Positions 23,325 to 35,575 of a stretch of 64,000 bases of DNA are shown here, one piece after another; within the stretch, counting starts at the first letter, position 1, and the number at the start of each line of letters is the position of its first letter. The notes under the pieces were generated by a model. The model saw only the letters and a list, made by a program, of their open reading frames with translations, ran no database searches and was not told the DNA's origin. Origin of the DNA: Carallia brachiata (Eukaryota > Streptophyta > Magnoliopsida > Malpighiales > Rhizophoraceae); the NCBI GenBank assembly GCA_021464245.1, contig JADCRB010000075.1:2161706-2225705 (forward strand). Direction: 5' to 3'. A program made the translations under genes and the position numbers.

Positions 23325-23759
23325 TGACGTGGGATAAAAGCAGTGAATATAGGATAGACAAAAGCCAACACTCAATTGAACCTTTAAGAGATTTCTATAA
23401 TCCACCAGAGAAGAATAACCAATCTCAACAGAGAACTTCTATATATGATAAAATTGATAACTATTCTGGAATTGATAATCTATCTTGCACTAAAAACCTG
23501 GAGCCTTATTTATAACAAAAACTAAATTTATTGACCAAGCAAACCCTAAATAAACTAAAAAGGAAGTTTAATTAAACAATTACATAATTACCTAATGCCT
23601 AATAGAGAATACTTAATGACCAAGTACTTTAGAATAATTTTAGCTAAAACTCCTAAATAAGTTAAAACACTTTAAATAAACTGTAAAATTTTAATAATAA
23701 AAATTACAACATTAATTGGAGAATAATAGAAAATATATTTCAAGATGTGTCCTACGTCA
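23325..23759 (-). repeat. 5' LTR of the gag-only Gypsy element
   Basis: It is 435 bp and aligns with 21888-22324 throughout. The primer site lies directly inside it, on the lower-coordinate side. Confidence 0.88.
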
Positions 23760-25745
23760 TATTGGGTTACAATAATTGTTGGGCATGTGATTTATTGGGT
23801 TACTATAATTAATGGACAAAGCCCCAGTGATCGAGCTGGCCATTTGGCAATCACATTGGGACACTCCCACGAGCTGGGGCTAGCTGGGTGGTTTAAGAGT
23901 TACTTTCTAACTTAAAAGATTAAGATTTTGGAAAGTAGCAATATATTCATTGAAAAACATCTCAATACTTTTGAAATAGATGATAGTGACAACTGTCTCC
24001 TTCCCCCCAACCCTAAAAAAGACCCCATTTATTTGTCCATCTTCAAATAAATAAATTGTAACAGTTCCACATGCTGTTAAGAGCTCTTATAGCATATGAG
24101 AAAAAAAATCCTTTCGAAAAAAAAGAGCCTCTGCGTCCGCCCCAACTATAAGAAAAATGTAGTTTAAGAGGAAAAAACTTTTAGGTTAGATGTCCTACTT
24201 GATATTAATTAAGGGCTTCTCGCATGTCATGCCCTGCTCACATGTTGCTTAGACCCCCTAATTATCATTTTTTAAATAGGAGGGATGCTGCTAAATTGCT
24301 AACACAGTCAATGGCAAAACCTTTTTCCATTAAGTAAAATTTAGTATTCATGCGATTATTTAAAGTAACTATTAAATTGCATGATTCTACAGTATTCAAT
24401 GGTAAAACATTTTTAGACCTTTATGGGCATCCCAATTGTTGAGAAAGTTCTAACTTTCAATCAAATCAAATGGTAGAATGGTAGAAGATTTGTTGGATGA
24501 GTACTCCCTGTTTGGATGCTAACCAAAACTTCATAACATAGGACAAAAAATAGTCAAATAAGGTTTGGACAATCAACATAGGACATAAAGCACCACTAAC
24601 ACATCGTGTTGTGATTTATTAGGTTATAATGATCGATAGGCATATTTTCCCTTTCTTTCGCATGTCAAAAGCCTAGAGAGAGAGAAAGAGAGATTGGTAC
24701 ACTTGATGAATCAAAATACTCTTAAGATAAGACCAAAAAAAAAAAAAAAGTCAACAAGGTTTAGACATAACATGGGACGTTGGTGAAAGGCAATTCTAGA
24801 CTTATATGTTGTCTTCCATACTCAATTCTAGACTTACATGTTCATTAGAGATCCTTGGTGAAAGGGAACAAGAAAGTAAATGTTTGGACTGTTTTGTTTT
24901 TTGCTATTGCTTGGACGATTTGGATGGCGAGGAATAAGCTTGTGTTCTATGGTACTGTGCCAAACTGGGAAACTTTGATAGATGTTATTTTAGATCGGTG
25001 GAGATTTTGGATTAGTGCTGCTTTTACTAATCTTCCTAACATCGAACAAGAGCTTGTTGCTTAATGTTTAGGACTAGAAACTTAGATTTTATTACTTAAT
25101 GTGAGGTTTTGTTTTATTTTATTTTTCATAGGGAGTCTCTTATTTTACTCTCATTGTAATCTTTTCTTAATTCTATAATAAAATTACATAATGATTCATC
25201 AAAAAAAACATAACATGGGATGTATTATAAGATTCGTTGGATACCTTTCCAATAAGTTTGGAATTGTTGCTTTACAACCTTAAACTTAACTCTTTTCTCC
25301 CTATTTAGCTGGGGTTGTTATGTGCTTAACAAAAGGAAATCTGATTGAATTCATTTAGGGTAGGTGGTCCTCGCAATTAAAAGGATGCGTCAGATTATTT
25401 ATAATAGTAGTCCACTGAAATTATTGCTTTGGAGAGAATTATTCACATTTCTAAGAAAGTGGAAAATATTTATGTCTTATTGCTTGAGTTAGCGTTTCTC
25501 TGTCTCAAAAGATGAAGAAAAATTTTTGTTAAAAAAATTCAACAATCAACTTGGAGATGAAACCACTTGGAAGTTCGAGAGTCACCACTAACATTCATTT
25601 TACGGGGATTTGTTTTGGTATTATGATAGATAGATAGGCAAACATGACCAAAAAATGATAGATAGGCCTATCTTCTTAAATTTTTTTCTCACGGGAACAA
25701 TATAATAGAATTCTTAAATACTTTCAATTAGTTGTAATGCTTCAA
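23760..25745 (-). repeat. Inverted copies of repeat family 1, interrupted by a LINE
   Basis: From 23760 the interrupted left copy resumes. A second reverse copy runs from about 23860 to 25745, with landmarks TTGGACAATCAACATAGGAC and ATCTGATTGAATTC and the end TTCAATTAGTTGTAATGCTT. A LINE at 24781-25207 splits it. Confidence 0.7.
24781..25207 (+). mobile_element. 5'-truncated LINE with 16-bp target duplication
   Basis: ACATAACATGGGACGT (24765-24780) and ACATAACATGGGATGT (25208-25223) flank the insert, which ends in an A-rich tail. The frame 24855-25064 has WTIWMARNKLVF, typical of the C-terminal region of plant LINE reverse transcriptases. A 19-bp CAATTCTAGACTTA-type direct repeat sits at its 5' end. 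It is dead on arrival: only the tail of ORF2 was copied. Confidence 0.88.
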
Positions 25746-28472
25746 AGCTTCGATTATAACAACAAAAATTAATAAATGACATAAAACAAACATTTTGCAT
25801 GCAATCTGGCATTTTAACCTTAGGATCCTCATATGTAAATTCTTTTTTACTTGATGCCCATTTGCACATAGAACATTTTGTAAAAATAGTGTAAACCAAA
25901 GGTCCTTTGCTTGCCTAATATATTTTGAGTAAGCGGTAAGATTTCTTAAATAGCTTATATTTAAAAGTGAAGCAAAATTGTGTAATACACGATTTGAGGT
26001 AGCACGCACAATCAACTGAATTTTGAATCGTGACGGCTATGGATTTTTTTTCTTCAATTTATATACCCAATACGTTATTTCAGCTCGATACCCAAAATCG
26101 AATACAAAGATGAGATTATTCGTTTTACTTGTTGGAATAATATCTTTTAGTACCTAACAACTTTTGTTTTATATTGGGTGGCCAACATCAAAATTTATTG
26201 TTAACATCCAATAAAAAAAGTGTTCACTAAAAAACAAAAAATCCAATAATTTTGTATGTTCTACCAAACTGGTTTCTATAATTTATTGTCATTAATATTG
26301 TAAGTCCATCCAATGCAATCTAACCGATGGGGATAAATACCATAATGCTGCCGTAAGGGAATTGTAGATTAGTTCATAGATAGATGTCAATCGCTAGGTG
26401 GATGATTAAAATGTAATTTAAAAAATCATTTCCTTGCACATTTGAATATACGCTCAATGCAAAATGATCTACTAGAAACTCATAGTCATGTCATATGGAA
26501 TAAAAAAATATGTCAGCAAATTTCCAACATACAAAAAGCTACGTAAGAAATGTCGGTTTTGACTCAACCTTTTGCCATTTGTAATTCATATTTCTATATC
26601 TTCTTATCACGTTTAACCAAATGACAATGATTGTACACACATTCAGACGTGGGAAGGAGTATATACAGTCTAGGCCCTCACCCCAATTGCACCGCATTAT
26701 TAGTACTTCATCTATAACAAAATTATAGCTTATTTTAATAAGTAGTTAATCGGTTTAGACCTCTGTCAAATAAGATGGTTTTGGTCACTTTTTGGTTTTC
26801 AGTCCGGTATTTCATAAATTTTAATTGGGTCCTGTTACATGACCAAAAAATTTGGTCAGAAAAATTACCGGAATATAACTTGTTAGATTTATTGTGCGAC
26901 TATCTTAATTACAAGTACAAGTAAATTAAAAAAAAAAATTCATTATCTTTTTATTATACAATAAATCCAGTTGGTTGCAATTTCAGAAGATCCTCCGAAT
27001 AATTTTCTATCCAGCCATAGAACTTTTCCCATTTTAATTAGTGGCCATAATGATATTAAGGTTTTGGCTAATAAGTTAATAATTACTTTGTCGTCATATG
27101 GCTAAAAGTTCATGAACTTATATTTTGAACTGATTCGTCATATCATATGATCATTCTTTTATTTGTCGTCTCTGCCAGGTTCTCAAAGTGAATGCTACCG
27201 TGGCAAGCTAGCTCCTTTTGTTTGTTTTTTTGTTTTTTTGCCTTTTTTTCTCCTTTTTTTTTTTCTTTAATCAATCGGACCAATCCTCACATATCAATGA
27301 CAATGACCAGCGTTTAGATAATTTTTTTTAAAAGAATTTTAAATCTTCTCTTTTGGTGAGTCATCTCTTCGAAATTTTGTCTCTCCTTATTCTTCGTCTA
27401 GATAAGGCTACTAAGTAATTACAACACAAATGAGAAAGTGTTGTATTCCAAACCGATTAATCTTTAAATTATTTTGGAAGTCTTGAACTATTTTGGAAGT
27501 CTGTGCTTATCCAGGTCTTTCGAAAGTCTGTAGACTATTGTACTAATCTGTCGAGTATATATTGTGGAAAATATTAAAAAGACTACTGCTTTATATTTAA
27601 GAATTTACTGCTTTAAGATTTTTTTCAAGTCTCTATCAATAGAGGGTTCCGATGTAGAGAGAAATATATGACAACAGGGCGAGTTAGAGTGTGTGAGCTA
27701 AAGATAAAGGTGTATGTTCTTTGGTTTGTGTAAAGAGTTTACAAATGCTTTGAGCTTGGGCTTGGTGTTAAACATGAGTGATATATTTGTATAATTTTTC
27801 ACTTAAAATAAGTAAGTGTCTCTCCATTAACATATACTGTACTACAAAAATTCTCGTATATGCTGCCCATATACTCATTATATTATTTATTTAATTTTTT
27901 ATAGCGATCAACTAATTTGTGTATGCGTTCAAACTGAATGATTGATTCTCGTTGCTTTCCCAACCCGTTTCCCAAACACAGAGTACTCTTGACACAAATG
28001 ACAGGCTACTAAAACAGAAGGTTGTGGGCTTCATTTTGTTAATGTAAGAGTAGAAAACAGATTGCCGTAGGTTGTGCGAATCACCTCCCTCGCCGATCTA
28101 TGGTGGGTTATATTCTTTCTTTTGTATAAATTGACAAAGAAACATGGAGCGTACTATCGTATCATATGAGAAACAGAGATTGAGGTGTTTATTATTTTGT
28201 GATGAAAGAGGGTGTGGGGAGGTGAAAATTGTTAATTTTCCAGGAGCCCACTTCTTGTTTTTACTTAAAAATAATGGTTTTCCAAGTGTACATTACAGGT
28301 AATAGTTATATCTTCATTTTTTTTTTTTTTAATTTTTATGGGAAATGATAGAAGAGGGCACAAAACGACACAGATGCGACACTAAAGGCTAAAATCTGTC
28401 AAGGGCTGTTTCAGGTGGCATCTTTGTGTTTATGGTTTCACTTTGTGTTTTTGATTTGTTATGGCATCTTTC

Positions 28473-28476
<4 letters not shown>
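25746..28476. other. AT-rich stretch with no recognised gene
   Basis: No frame with recognisable motifs is visible. 27540-27960 has an LTR-like look (pyrimidine/AT mix with a short basic leader-like run), but I could not find matching termini or a partner. Confidence 0.5.

Positions 28477-28519
<43 letters not shown>
28477..28519. repeat. AT dinucleotide microsatellite
   Basis: An uninterrupted AT run of about 43 bases. Shorter ones lie at 185-203, 1323-1353, 10645-10672, 32313-32333 and 46927-46947. Confidence 0.95.
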
Positions 28520-28521
<2 letters not shown>

Positions 28522-28573
28522 AAAATATTCTAATAATAATTAACTTGGCAAATGAAATGACTTTTACCTCCGT

Positions 28574-28634
28574 GGGAATATTTGAATATATTAATCCTAT
28601 CAAGGGTTAAGGATTAATATACTAAAATATTCCC
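28574..28634. repeat. Hairpin with 25-bp arms
   Basis: GGGAATATTTGAATATATTA on the left and TAATATACTAAAATATTCCC on the right pair with two or three mismatches around an 11-nt loop. It lies about 190 bp outside the terminal repeat at 28820. Confidence 0.6.
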
Positions 28635-28819
28635 TCCTTTTACGGTTTATAACAAATCTATCCTGACCTTTAAAAATTAACAATTTTGCCCACATAATTT
28701 TTTTTTATCAAATCTATCCTATCGTTAAATGCTCCTAACATAAACTGTCTACCCTAATGACGTGGACTGCTGACTTGGCCTAGGAGTGCGGTGTTAGCAT
28801 CAGGGACTTGCTAATTTGT

Positions 28820-29099
28820 CTTTTATTCAAAAGTAAATTTTTTTCAAAGATAAAGTAAAAGTTCTCATTCATGTAATTATATAAGGAAATTTGTTGAATT
28901 ACACTCTTCAAACGTAATCATGGTAAAACCACCTTTTTTAAAGGCATCCCACTTATTAGAAATGTTTTAAATTAGAATCAACCACATGGTTGAACGGTAG
29001 GAAGATGTGGAACGTGTACTGACTTCTATAAATAACCTCCTAAACTTTTCTTCCACTAATCTTTTTATACCCTTTTCTCTGTAAATGTAAATCTATTCA
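28820..29099 (+). repeat. Left terminal inverted repeat
   Basis: It pairs with 31071-31380. Shared blocks include TAAAGTAAAAG, CATGTAATTATAT, TACACTCTTC, GGCATCCCACT, a TATAAATAA box that points inward (about 29031), and GTAAATGTAAATCTATTC at the inner end. Confidence 0.75.
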
Positions 29100-29310
29100 T
29101 TGTAAAATGTTTTATATATTTAGAACATTAATCTATGTTGCAACGATTAATGCGTCCAAATTGATTGATTGATTTTAGCTTTAAATTTTTTTTTTTTTTT
29201 TTTTATTTTCAATTTTCATTTTATTATTGAAGTTTAAATTTTATATTTGGATTTGGACTGGGTTTATTTAATACCCATTAGGTGCCTAGGTGGCTCCTAC
29301 ACAAGACAAG

Positions 29311-29701
29311 TGATGCAGGACGGATTACGAAATTGATGAAAATTTGGGAATCCACCTGAAAAATAGATAAACAACGAAAATTCACTTGTAACACACTCAA
29401 AAATTCACCCTCAAATAAATAAAAATCACATTCGTTTAAAAATTCAATATCAATTATCAATTGTTATAAGCAGACTGAATAATAAAATTGATACTAATTC
29501 CTATTTATAGAGGTAAACTGACCTAACTATCTAGGAATAGAATTATGAATGAAACAAACTAATTATAAAATAGAATTCTAAATAGTATCATATTCTAAAT
29601 AATATGATATTTAAAATATAATAATCTAAAATATAATTATAAATATAAAATACTAATAAATTCTTTAAATAATAAAAATTTTCTTTCTTTATTCCCCATC
29701 A
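29311..29701 (-). mobile_element. Solo LTR
   Basis: A 391-bp segment has terminal TGATG and CATCA and a TATA-like CTATTTATAGA (about 29502) that reads as a promoter on the minus strand. Flanking ACAAG and ATAAG are a one-mismatch 5-bp duplication. No internal region is present, so it likely formed by LTR-LTR recombination inside the TIR element. Confidence 0.6.
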
Positions 29702-29734
29702 ATAAGACAAATGAGACTAGCTTGAACTATGAAG

Positions 29735-30490
29735 TGGACAACTAATGCACACTATTTTAATGACCATGGTAAATTTGTTCTTGTTTTTGTTTTTGTTTTT
29801 TTTTTCTTTTTCATTTTTTTGCAACAAGAACACAAGATAACAATAAGCAACCATTGCTTGCTTTAGCGAACAATTGCAGGGCGACTCCCTGTGCTCGTAG
29901 TGCAGGATATGTATATCCAAGCAATGCAGCCGATCTTAGTTTGGTTTATGATTTAAGCGTGGATGACTATTTAAGCTATTATGTACCACTAGTTATAGCC
30001 AAAGTCAAATCCGATTAATTCATTCTGAACCATTCTTATGTCCCAAGTCATTAAGTTTGACAGACTTTAACTATCCTTCAATCACTGTTCCTAATCTCAA
30101 CACCTCAACAACATTTCACAGATTGTTGGCTCCCCTAGCACATACACCGTAAATGTTAGGGTGCCTAAAGGAGTTCTAGCTTCTATATAGCGTACAAGCT
30201 TGAAATTTACGAAAGTTGGGGAAACAAAAAAATTTCAAGTTACCCTGAAAATTGATATGGAGCAACGGCCAAACAGATATGTATTTGGAGAGTCGACATG
30301 GTTGGATAGCAAGCACCGAATGACAAGCCCTCTGGTTGTGAAGGTACATTGAGAAGTAATCCTCTATTTGGTCATCGCATGCTATGAGCTTGTGTTCGAC
30401 TTTCATTTGCCAATCAAGCTGTAGTTGGATTTTGTTTTGACGATTTGTGTTGCAAATTCATCAATAAAATCCTTACTACGCTTCTTTAAA
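29735..30490 (+). pseudogene. Captured subtilase fragment, last exons
   Basis: The start encodes the remnant of the exon just after the catalytic serine, ending at a GT donor near 29769. An intron-like pyrimidine-rich stretch follows, then the last exon (from about 29827) with motifs DNNKQPLLALANN and LSLVYDLSVDDYL, and later a fibronectin-like C-terminal part ending near 30352. Stops and frameshifts interrupt it. The sequence to about 30490 resembles the 3' flank of the subtilase at 40510-40640. The retained intron shows copying at DNA level, not from mRNA. Confidence 0.8.
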
Positions 30491-31070
30491 GAATATTTGG
30501 ACAAAAAAATGTCAAATTGTTAGAGCTTACAGTGATGCGAAGAAATTGATGTGCTCGATACACAAGCTTGGGCCATATAGGCCTTCGCAAGGTTAAGCCT
30601 AGTACCTTGGAGATTTTATCTAGCCCAATTGGAATGCTATTGATACCAATGTTCAATTTTTTAACCAATAAACTACTTTTTTAATTAGTACTAAATTCGT
30701 TTTCAATATTAAATGTCTGAGTTTAAATGTTAGTTGGAGCCAATACACAGAAGAAAATTCAATTTTTCATCAATTGAAACGCTAAGAAGTAGTATCAATT
30801 CACCAGTCATATTAATTCTGAATTCAATAATTGCTGTCAACAATACAACACGAGATTATAATATCTCACTTCTTAATGCTAACTTAATCAAGTGTCAAAG
30901 CACTAAAAAGAGTTTAACAATTATCTGGGGAATGGACATATGGAATCACTATCTCTAGTCAACCAAATGATCTTTCTCGTACTTTTGTGCGCAGCAAATT
31001 AGTGCCCCAAGGCCCTCAACCCTTACTAAAAGATGGAAATTAATGTACCTTAAAGTCACAGATTCAATAC

Positions 31071-31380
31071 GAATAGATTTACATTTACACAGAAAAGGGT
31101 ATAAAAATATTAGTAGAAGAAAAGGTTAAGCGAGATTATTTATACAAGTCAGTACTCGTTCCACATATCTCCCTACCGTTCAACCATGTAGTTTGATTCT
31201 AATATTTATAAAACGTTTCTAACGAGTGGGATGCCTTTAAAGGGCTACAAAATAACCCAAAGAAAAAAAAATGTTTTACTACTGATTACGTTAGAAGAGT
31301 GTAATTCAATAAATTTTCTTATATAATTACATGAATACGGACTTTTACTTTACCTTTGATTAATATGTTGGAATAAAAAC
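31071..31380 (-). repeat. Right terminal inverted repeat
   Basis: Inverted partner of 28820-29099. It carries a TGTATAAATAATC box that points toward the element interior on the minus strand, like the box in the left repeat. Confidence 0.75.
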
Positions 31381-32466
31381 TTGGCCCTAGCTCACTCAAT
31401 TTTGTACACACATATAAAAAAATTAATTGATAAAGAAGAAAGCAGTCTTTGTCAAATTGCCAGCACCAGTTACTGATCTTTGATAAAAATTAGATGCTGA
31501 ACTAAAAAGGGAGAAAAAAATAGAGGTTGCTAAAAAAAATTAATTAGAAGGGTATGAATGGTGAAATGGAATCCAACGATCCAAGGCTCGCTCCTACATA
31601 ACAAGTACGAATAATTAGCTGAAAGTGGGGGGGAAGGGGTGCGTAAGTCATGCTTTGGCGCAATATAGCAAAACACTAGCTGGTTGGTTGGCAAAGTTAA
31701 CAAGGGTTTAATGTGATGTACAACTCGTTTGTTTAACAGTTATTAATTAGAGAGAGGTCTACGTATGGGCAGTGTGATGACTGTCAGGCAATATACATAT
31801 GTTGAAAAAAGGTCCCTTTGGTTTGAATAAGATAAATTGAGATGATCTCTAGTAAGATAGAAGGCCGTGAGTTTGGTCAGGTGGTATATTATGATTGTTT
31901 TTGGTGAGTTTGTGATCATCAAAGTCATTGAATTGTTTTATGGTAAAATCTTTTGGGACTAGTGAATGATTTTAAAATGGTGGCTCAGATAAAAATTTCT
32001 TTGTCAGCTCGTAGTATTTTTAGAGCTAGCTAAGTTTTCTTTCTGGTTGTTGTTTTAGAAGTTTGGGTCATGCTTCAAGTTTTTTATTTAGGCCTTTGAT
32101 ATGGGTTTAGATGTGTAGGTGGGGGGGGCTGAATTTTGAAATTGTGAGGACTGCATTTTGGGCACATTTCGAGGATCTTTTGCTCAAAAACGAAGTATGA
32201 TTTAGTTTGAGTATTGGAAATAGTTTGAGTGGTGTTTGAGATAACTTGTACTGTTTAAAGTCCTCGTTGTTAAAGGATGCCTGTAATAAAAACTTTGATT
32301 GCCGTTTAAAAGAATATATATATATATATATATAATGAAAAAACATACACTGACAAAAAAAAAACAGAGAGAATAGTAACAATACAATCTACTAATTAAT
32401 TTATACAAACCACAATATTAATATTTATAATAAAAAACAAAACCTTAAAATTTGTAGAGTTGAGAC
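31381..32466. other. Intergenic stretch
   Basis: No gene is recognised. It contains an AT microsatellite (32313-32333) and G runs at about 31627 and 32122. Confidence 0.5.
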
Positions 32467-32615
32467 TTTTTTTTTTTTGTCCACTTGAAGACTTATTAGG
32501 TCATGAATTATATAATGGAAATAACTCTCCCCTCCCATAAATTTCACATCTCCCTTCTTAGAATTTAAACTCAAGGTCTCTAAAATAAAGGCTCCAATTC
32601 TTTCGTCAATCCAAA
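32467..32615 (-). mobile_element. Probable tRNA-derived SINE
   Basis: The minus strand ends in a 12-base A tail (T run at 32467-32478). Upstream it has GAGTTTAAATTCT (32560-32572), a decayed form of the pol III B box. A 45-bp sequence just beyond its head (about 32608-32655) recurs at 61429-61478. No target duplication was settled. Confidence 0.45.
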
Positions 32616-32827
32616 TCAAATCAGGCATTAGAGGTTTTCAGTACGGAGCCCAAACCCAACCATAGAACCACCAAATATAAAACGCATCCCAACATTTAAG
32701 TCCAGCTGGGTCAATAATTTGGACTCCAAATTAACAGACATGATGTGTAGGCTTACCCATAAGTTACAGTTTCATAAGTCCATGGAGGTGTGTGACTGTG
32801 TAAAATAACTACACCAAAGAGCACAGC

Positions 32828-33198
32828 AGAAGGGGATTGGATTGCTCTTAATATGGATAGGGCTGCTAAGGGTCGGTCTTATTTGGCTAGTGCTGGCTAG
32901 TGCAGGGGGGCTCTTAAGGGATTTGAATGGCAGGTGGAGTGGAGGGTTTGCTCACAATATTGGTAGTTGTTCGGCACTTAGAGCAGAGTTGTGGGGGATT
33001 ATTGGGGGTTTAGATTGTGCCTGGCAGTGTGGGTACAGGAAAATTTGCCTGTAGGTGGATTCTATGATTACATTACACTGTATTCAGAAAGGTTTAGCCC
33101 CATGCACCCACAAGCAAATCTTATTCAAAATTGCCAAGATCTTTTGAGGAGGGATTGGACAGTCAAGCTTGGACATATTCATCGCAAATGAAATATCG
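32828..33198 (+). pseudogene. LINE RNase H domain, 5' half, split by CACTA
   Basis: The plus strand encodes the RNase H-like domain at the end of plant LINE ORF2 (GGLLRDLNGRWSGGFA, then CSALRAELWGIIGGL). A 10-bp tandem duplication near 32888-32908 breaks the frame, and another shift lies near 33050. The domain is cut at TCG (33196-33198) by the CACTA element and resumes at 37304. Confidence 0.85.
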
Positions 33199-34431
33199 CA
33201 CTACAACATATAAGACTTATCGTGGCGGTAAGGAAACGCTGCATAAAACCCAAAAAGCGTTGCATAAGGTTTAATGCGACGGTTTTCTGGTCGCTACCTT
33301 CTCAGCCGTAGCAATAGATATTAGGCGGCGTTTCTATGGATTTTTTGTAACACATTCAAATCCGTTCCATAAAATCGTTTATGCAGCGGTTTTTCTCGTT
33401 TATTGCAGCGCTTTCAATATACCAATTGCAGCGGTTATGAAATGTATATGCGACGCTTTTTGTGTTTTCAAAACGATTTCCATGTGTTTTGAGGCGGCGT
33501 TTTTTGCATTGTGTGTAACGGTTATGCTCGTTTATTGCAGCACTTTTACTATATCATATGCAGCGTTTATAAAATGTATATGCGACGTTTTGTTGGTTTT
33601 CAAAACGATTTTCATGTGGTTTAGGCAGCGGTTGTTTTACATTATGCGGCATTTGGCTAACATTTTAGACAGCGTTTCTTGAATTAAGCTACGGTTTTTA
33701 TGTGCAGTATGCAGCGGTTTTAGGAAATAAGCGACGATTATTGGTATAATATGCAGCAGTTTTCCATATAATAGGCAACGTTTATGGTACTATGCAGCGG
33801 TTCCTCAAATAATAGGCAGCGGTTTATTTAAATATATGTGACCATTTTACGTCGATTAGGCAGCGGTTTTTGGTAGTTTATGCCTACTCTTTTTAATAGT
33901 CAATGATTTTTGAAGCACGCATAGTTGTTGCAGTTTTTATTATGAAAATTAGAATTGAAAGATGTCAAAAACCCATTTAAACACTAAATATTCAATAGAT
34001 ATTATAATATATCAAATGTAAATGCACAAAAATAGTAAATACTAAAAATAGTTCACAATCTATAGTTGACATGTCAAAAAAAAATGTAAAGTTCAACTAT
34101 TTTCTTAACAAAAGGGGTACTAAACTTGCTTTGATAGACTAATCCTCAGCTTTGTTCATCATGATCATCCTACAAGATCAACAAGGAAAGCATTAGAACA
34201 TATCGAATTAAAACAAGACTTAGAAGAAAATGCCCAAAAAAAAAAATGAATTGGAGCAATAAAATAAGAGCACAAACTAAATAGAACCAATTCACTATTT
34301 TATCTTCACTTTTTGCATCAAGCAGCTCCTCAAGCTCTTAACAAACCAATGAATCATCAATTCCTAATCCAAGTTTGAAAATACCTGAAGTTGTTGACTG
34401 CTTCCATCCGCTATGAACGATTATTTTTCAA

Positions 34432-35575
34432 CTAATTTTCTGCGCCCGGAGCATCGAAACCATCGTCTGTCGAAGGAACTTGTGGAAAAGACATATGAGG
34501 CATGTCAAAGTTTATATTCAGCCCAGGATTTTGTTGCTGCAATTTTTGAAACATCGAAAAGAAATGTTGGGCCATTGCAGACGTTTGCACTTCCATCTTC
34601 TTCTGCAAGTCTGTTGCATAATCATCAAACTTTTTTTGCCACTCCGCTTCCATATTTGCTCTCACTGATTGCATAAAATCACCAGAAACTTTTACAGAAC
34701 CATCAACAATTGACTTCCCTTTTAATTTGGTGCGAGTGACCCCTCTTCCATAAAGCCTAGCCCTGCCAGGACGCTCTTCCCCCAAAACCTCCGTCCATGC
34801 ATCAACAATATTTTGGCTAGTCATTTCTTCCTCCTGGGATAACAGCTCCTCTAATTGGGCCTACAACCACGATAGAAGCTGAGTTGTTTTTTTTTTCCCC
34901 CAATTCACACATAAACGAGCATTTTGTTTAATAACCTAGAACCATAAGTCTAGCATAGGAAATTACAGCATGCCAAAATAAAGGCGAGATCTACTGAAAG
35001 CTAACAGAAATATCATGGAACACAATAGGACTACAACCAAATTGCATTGTTTTTTTTTTTTTTTAAAGCACTGAACCAAGCGACCATTTAGCTTGCATCT
35101 CGTAGAAACCCCTCATTTCAAGCACATCAACTCCCAAATGAAACAAGCTAGTTTTTAAAACAATACAAGAAAATCTAAATAGTATGAAATGGAAAAAAGA
35201 ACATCAGGATATAATAGAAAACCCATTTTTGAAAAATCAAATTTTCAATCCAAATTCAATTAGCTTACAATTTGCTGACTTGTTTCCTCGTCTGGGAGCT
35301 TGTATTCCCGATCTGGTCTCCTTTTATGAGTAGCCTTGAAGACGTCAAGCTCGGAAGGAGGGTTGTATTAGGATCTTGAGTTTTCTAAATCACAAGCCAA
35401 CAATGATATTGAATGTTTAAAATACTAGAAAACATGTCAAATGTGAGAAAACGATAAGATATTTGCATTTAAATTTCCATACCAATTCTTCTCGGATCCT
35501 TGCAAAACTCTTCTTGCCAGCTGTGTGCATCCTCTTTTGCTTTGCCCGGCAAATGCTATTGGTTAGCGCCATTTT
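34432..35575 (-). CDS. TnpA-like CACTA protein, three coding exons, probably damaged
   Basis: Exons on the minus strand are about 35483-35575 (ATG 35572), 35269-35384 and 34432-34860 (stop TAG). Introns have GT/AG ends (GTATGG, GTAAGC donors; TTTAG, TTGTAG acceptors). Exon 1 has AKQKRMHTAGKKSFARIREE, exon 2 has FKATHKRRPDREYKLPDE, and exon 3 has EVLGEERPGRARLYGRGV followed by a coiled-coil. These are hallmarks of the plant Ptta/En/Spm protein family that binds subterminal repeats. Part of exon 2 reads in a second frame, so one base may be missing near 35360-35370 or the splice site differs. The usual long N-terminal region is absent. Confidence 0.7.

Larger units (their letters stand above)
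21888..23759 (-). mobile_element. Gag-only Ty3/Gypsy-type LTR element, 1.87 kb
   Basis: It has two LTRs with terminal TGACG and CGTCA: 21888-22324 (437 bp) and 23325-23759 (435 bp). A perfect 5-bp duplication, TATTG, lies at 21883-21887 and 23760-23764. On the minus strand the primer site TAGTATCAAAGCA follows the 5' LTR and a purine tract (GGAGGAGTC) precedes the 3' LTR. Only about 1 kb of internal sequence is present: the gag start and the extreme 3' end. Protease, RT, RNase H and integrase are missing, so movement would need proteins from elsewhere. Confidence 0.9.
28820..31380. mobile_element. TIR element carrying a subtilase gene fragment (Pack-type)
   Basis: Inverted repeats of roughly 280 bp (28820-29099) and 310 bp (31071-31380) enclose about 2 kb. 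The enclosed DNA has a solo LTR and a plus-strand subtilase fragment with exon, intron and 3'-UTR sequence. Long inverted ends around a piece of host gene are the pattern of Pack-MULEs. No transposase is seen. I could not find a clean 9-bp target duplication, so the superfamily is uncertain. The ends are related to repeat family 1 found elsewhere in the window. Confidence 0.65.

Noticed and set aside
27540..27960. Possible Copia LTR
   Set aside because: No matching termini, primer site, purine tract or second copy could be found in the window.
34432..34824. 130-residue minus-strand frame as a host gene
   Set aside because: It is the last exon of the TnpA-like gene and lies inside a CACTA element with clear ends and target duplication.
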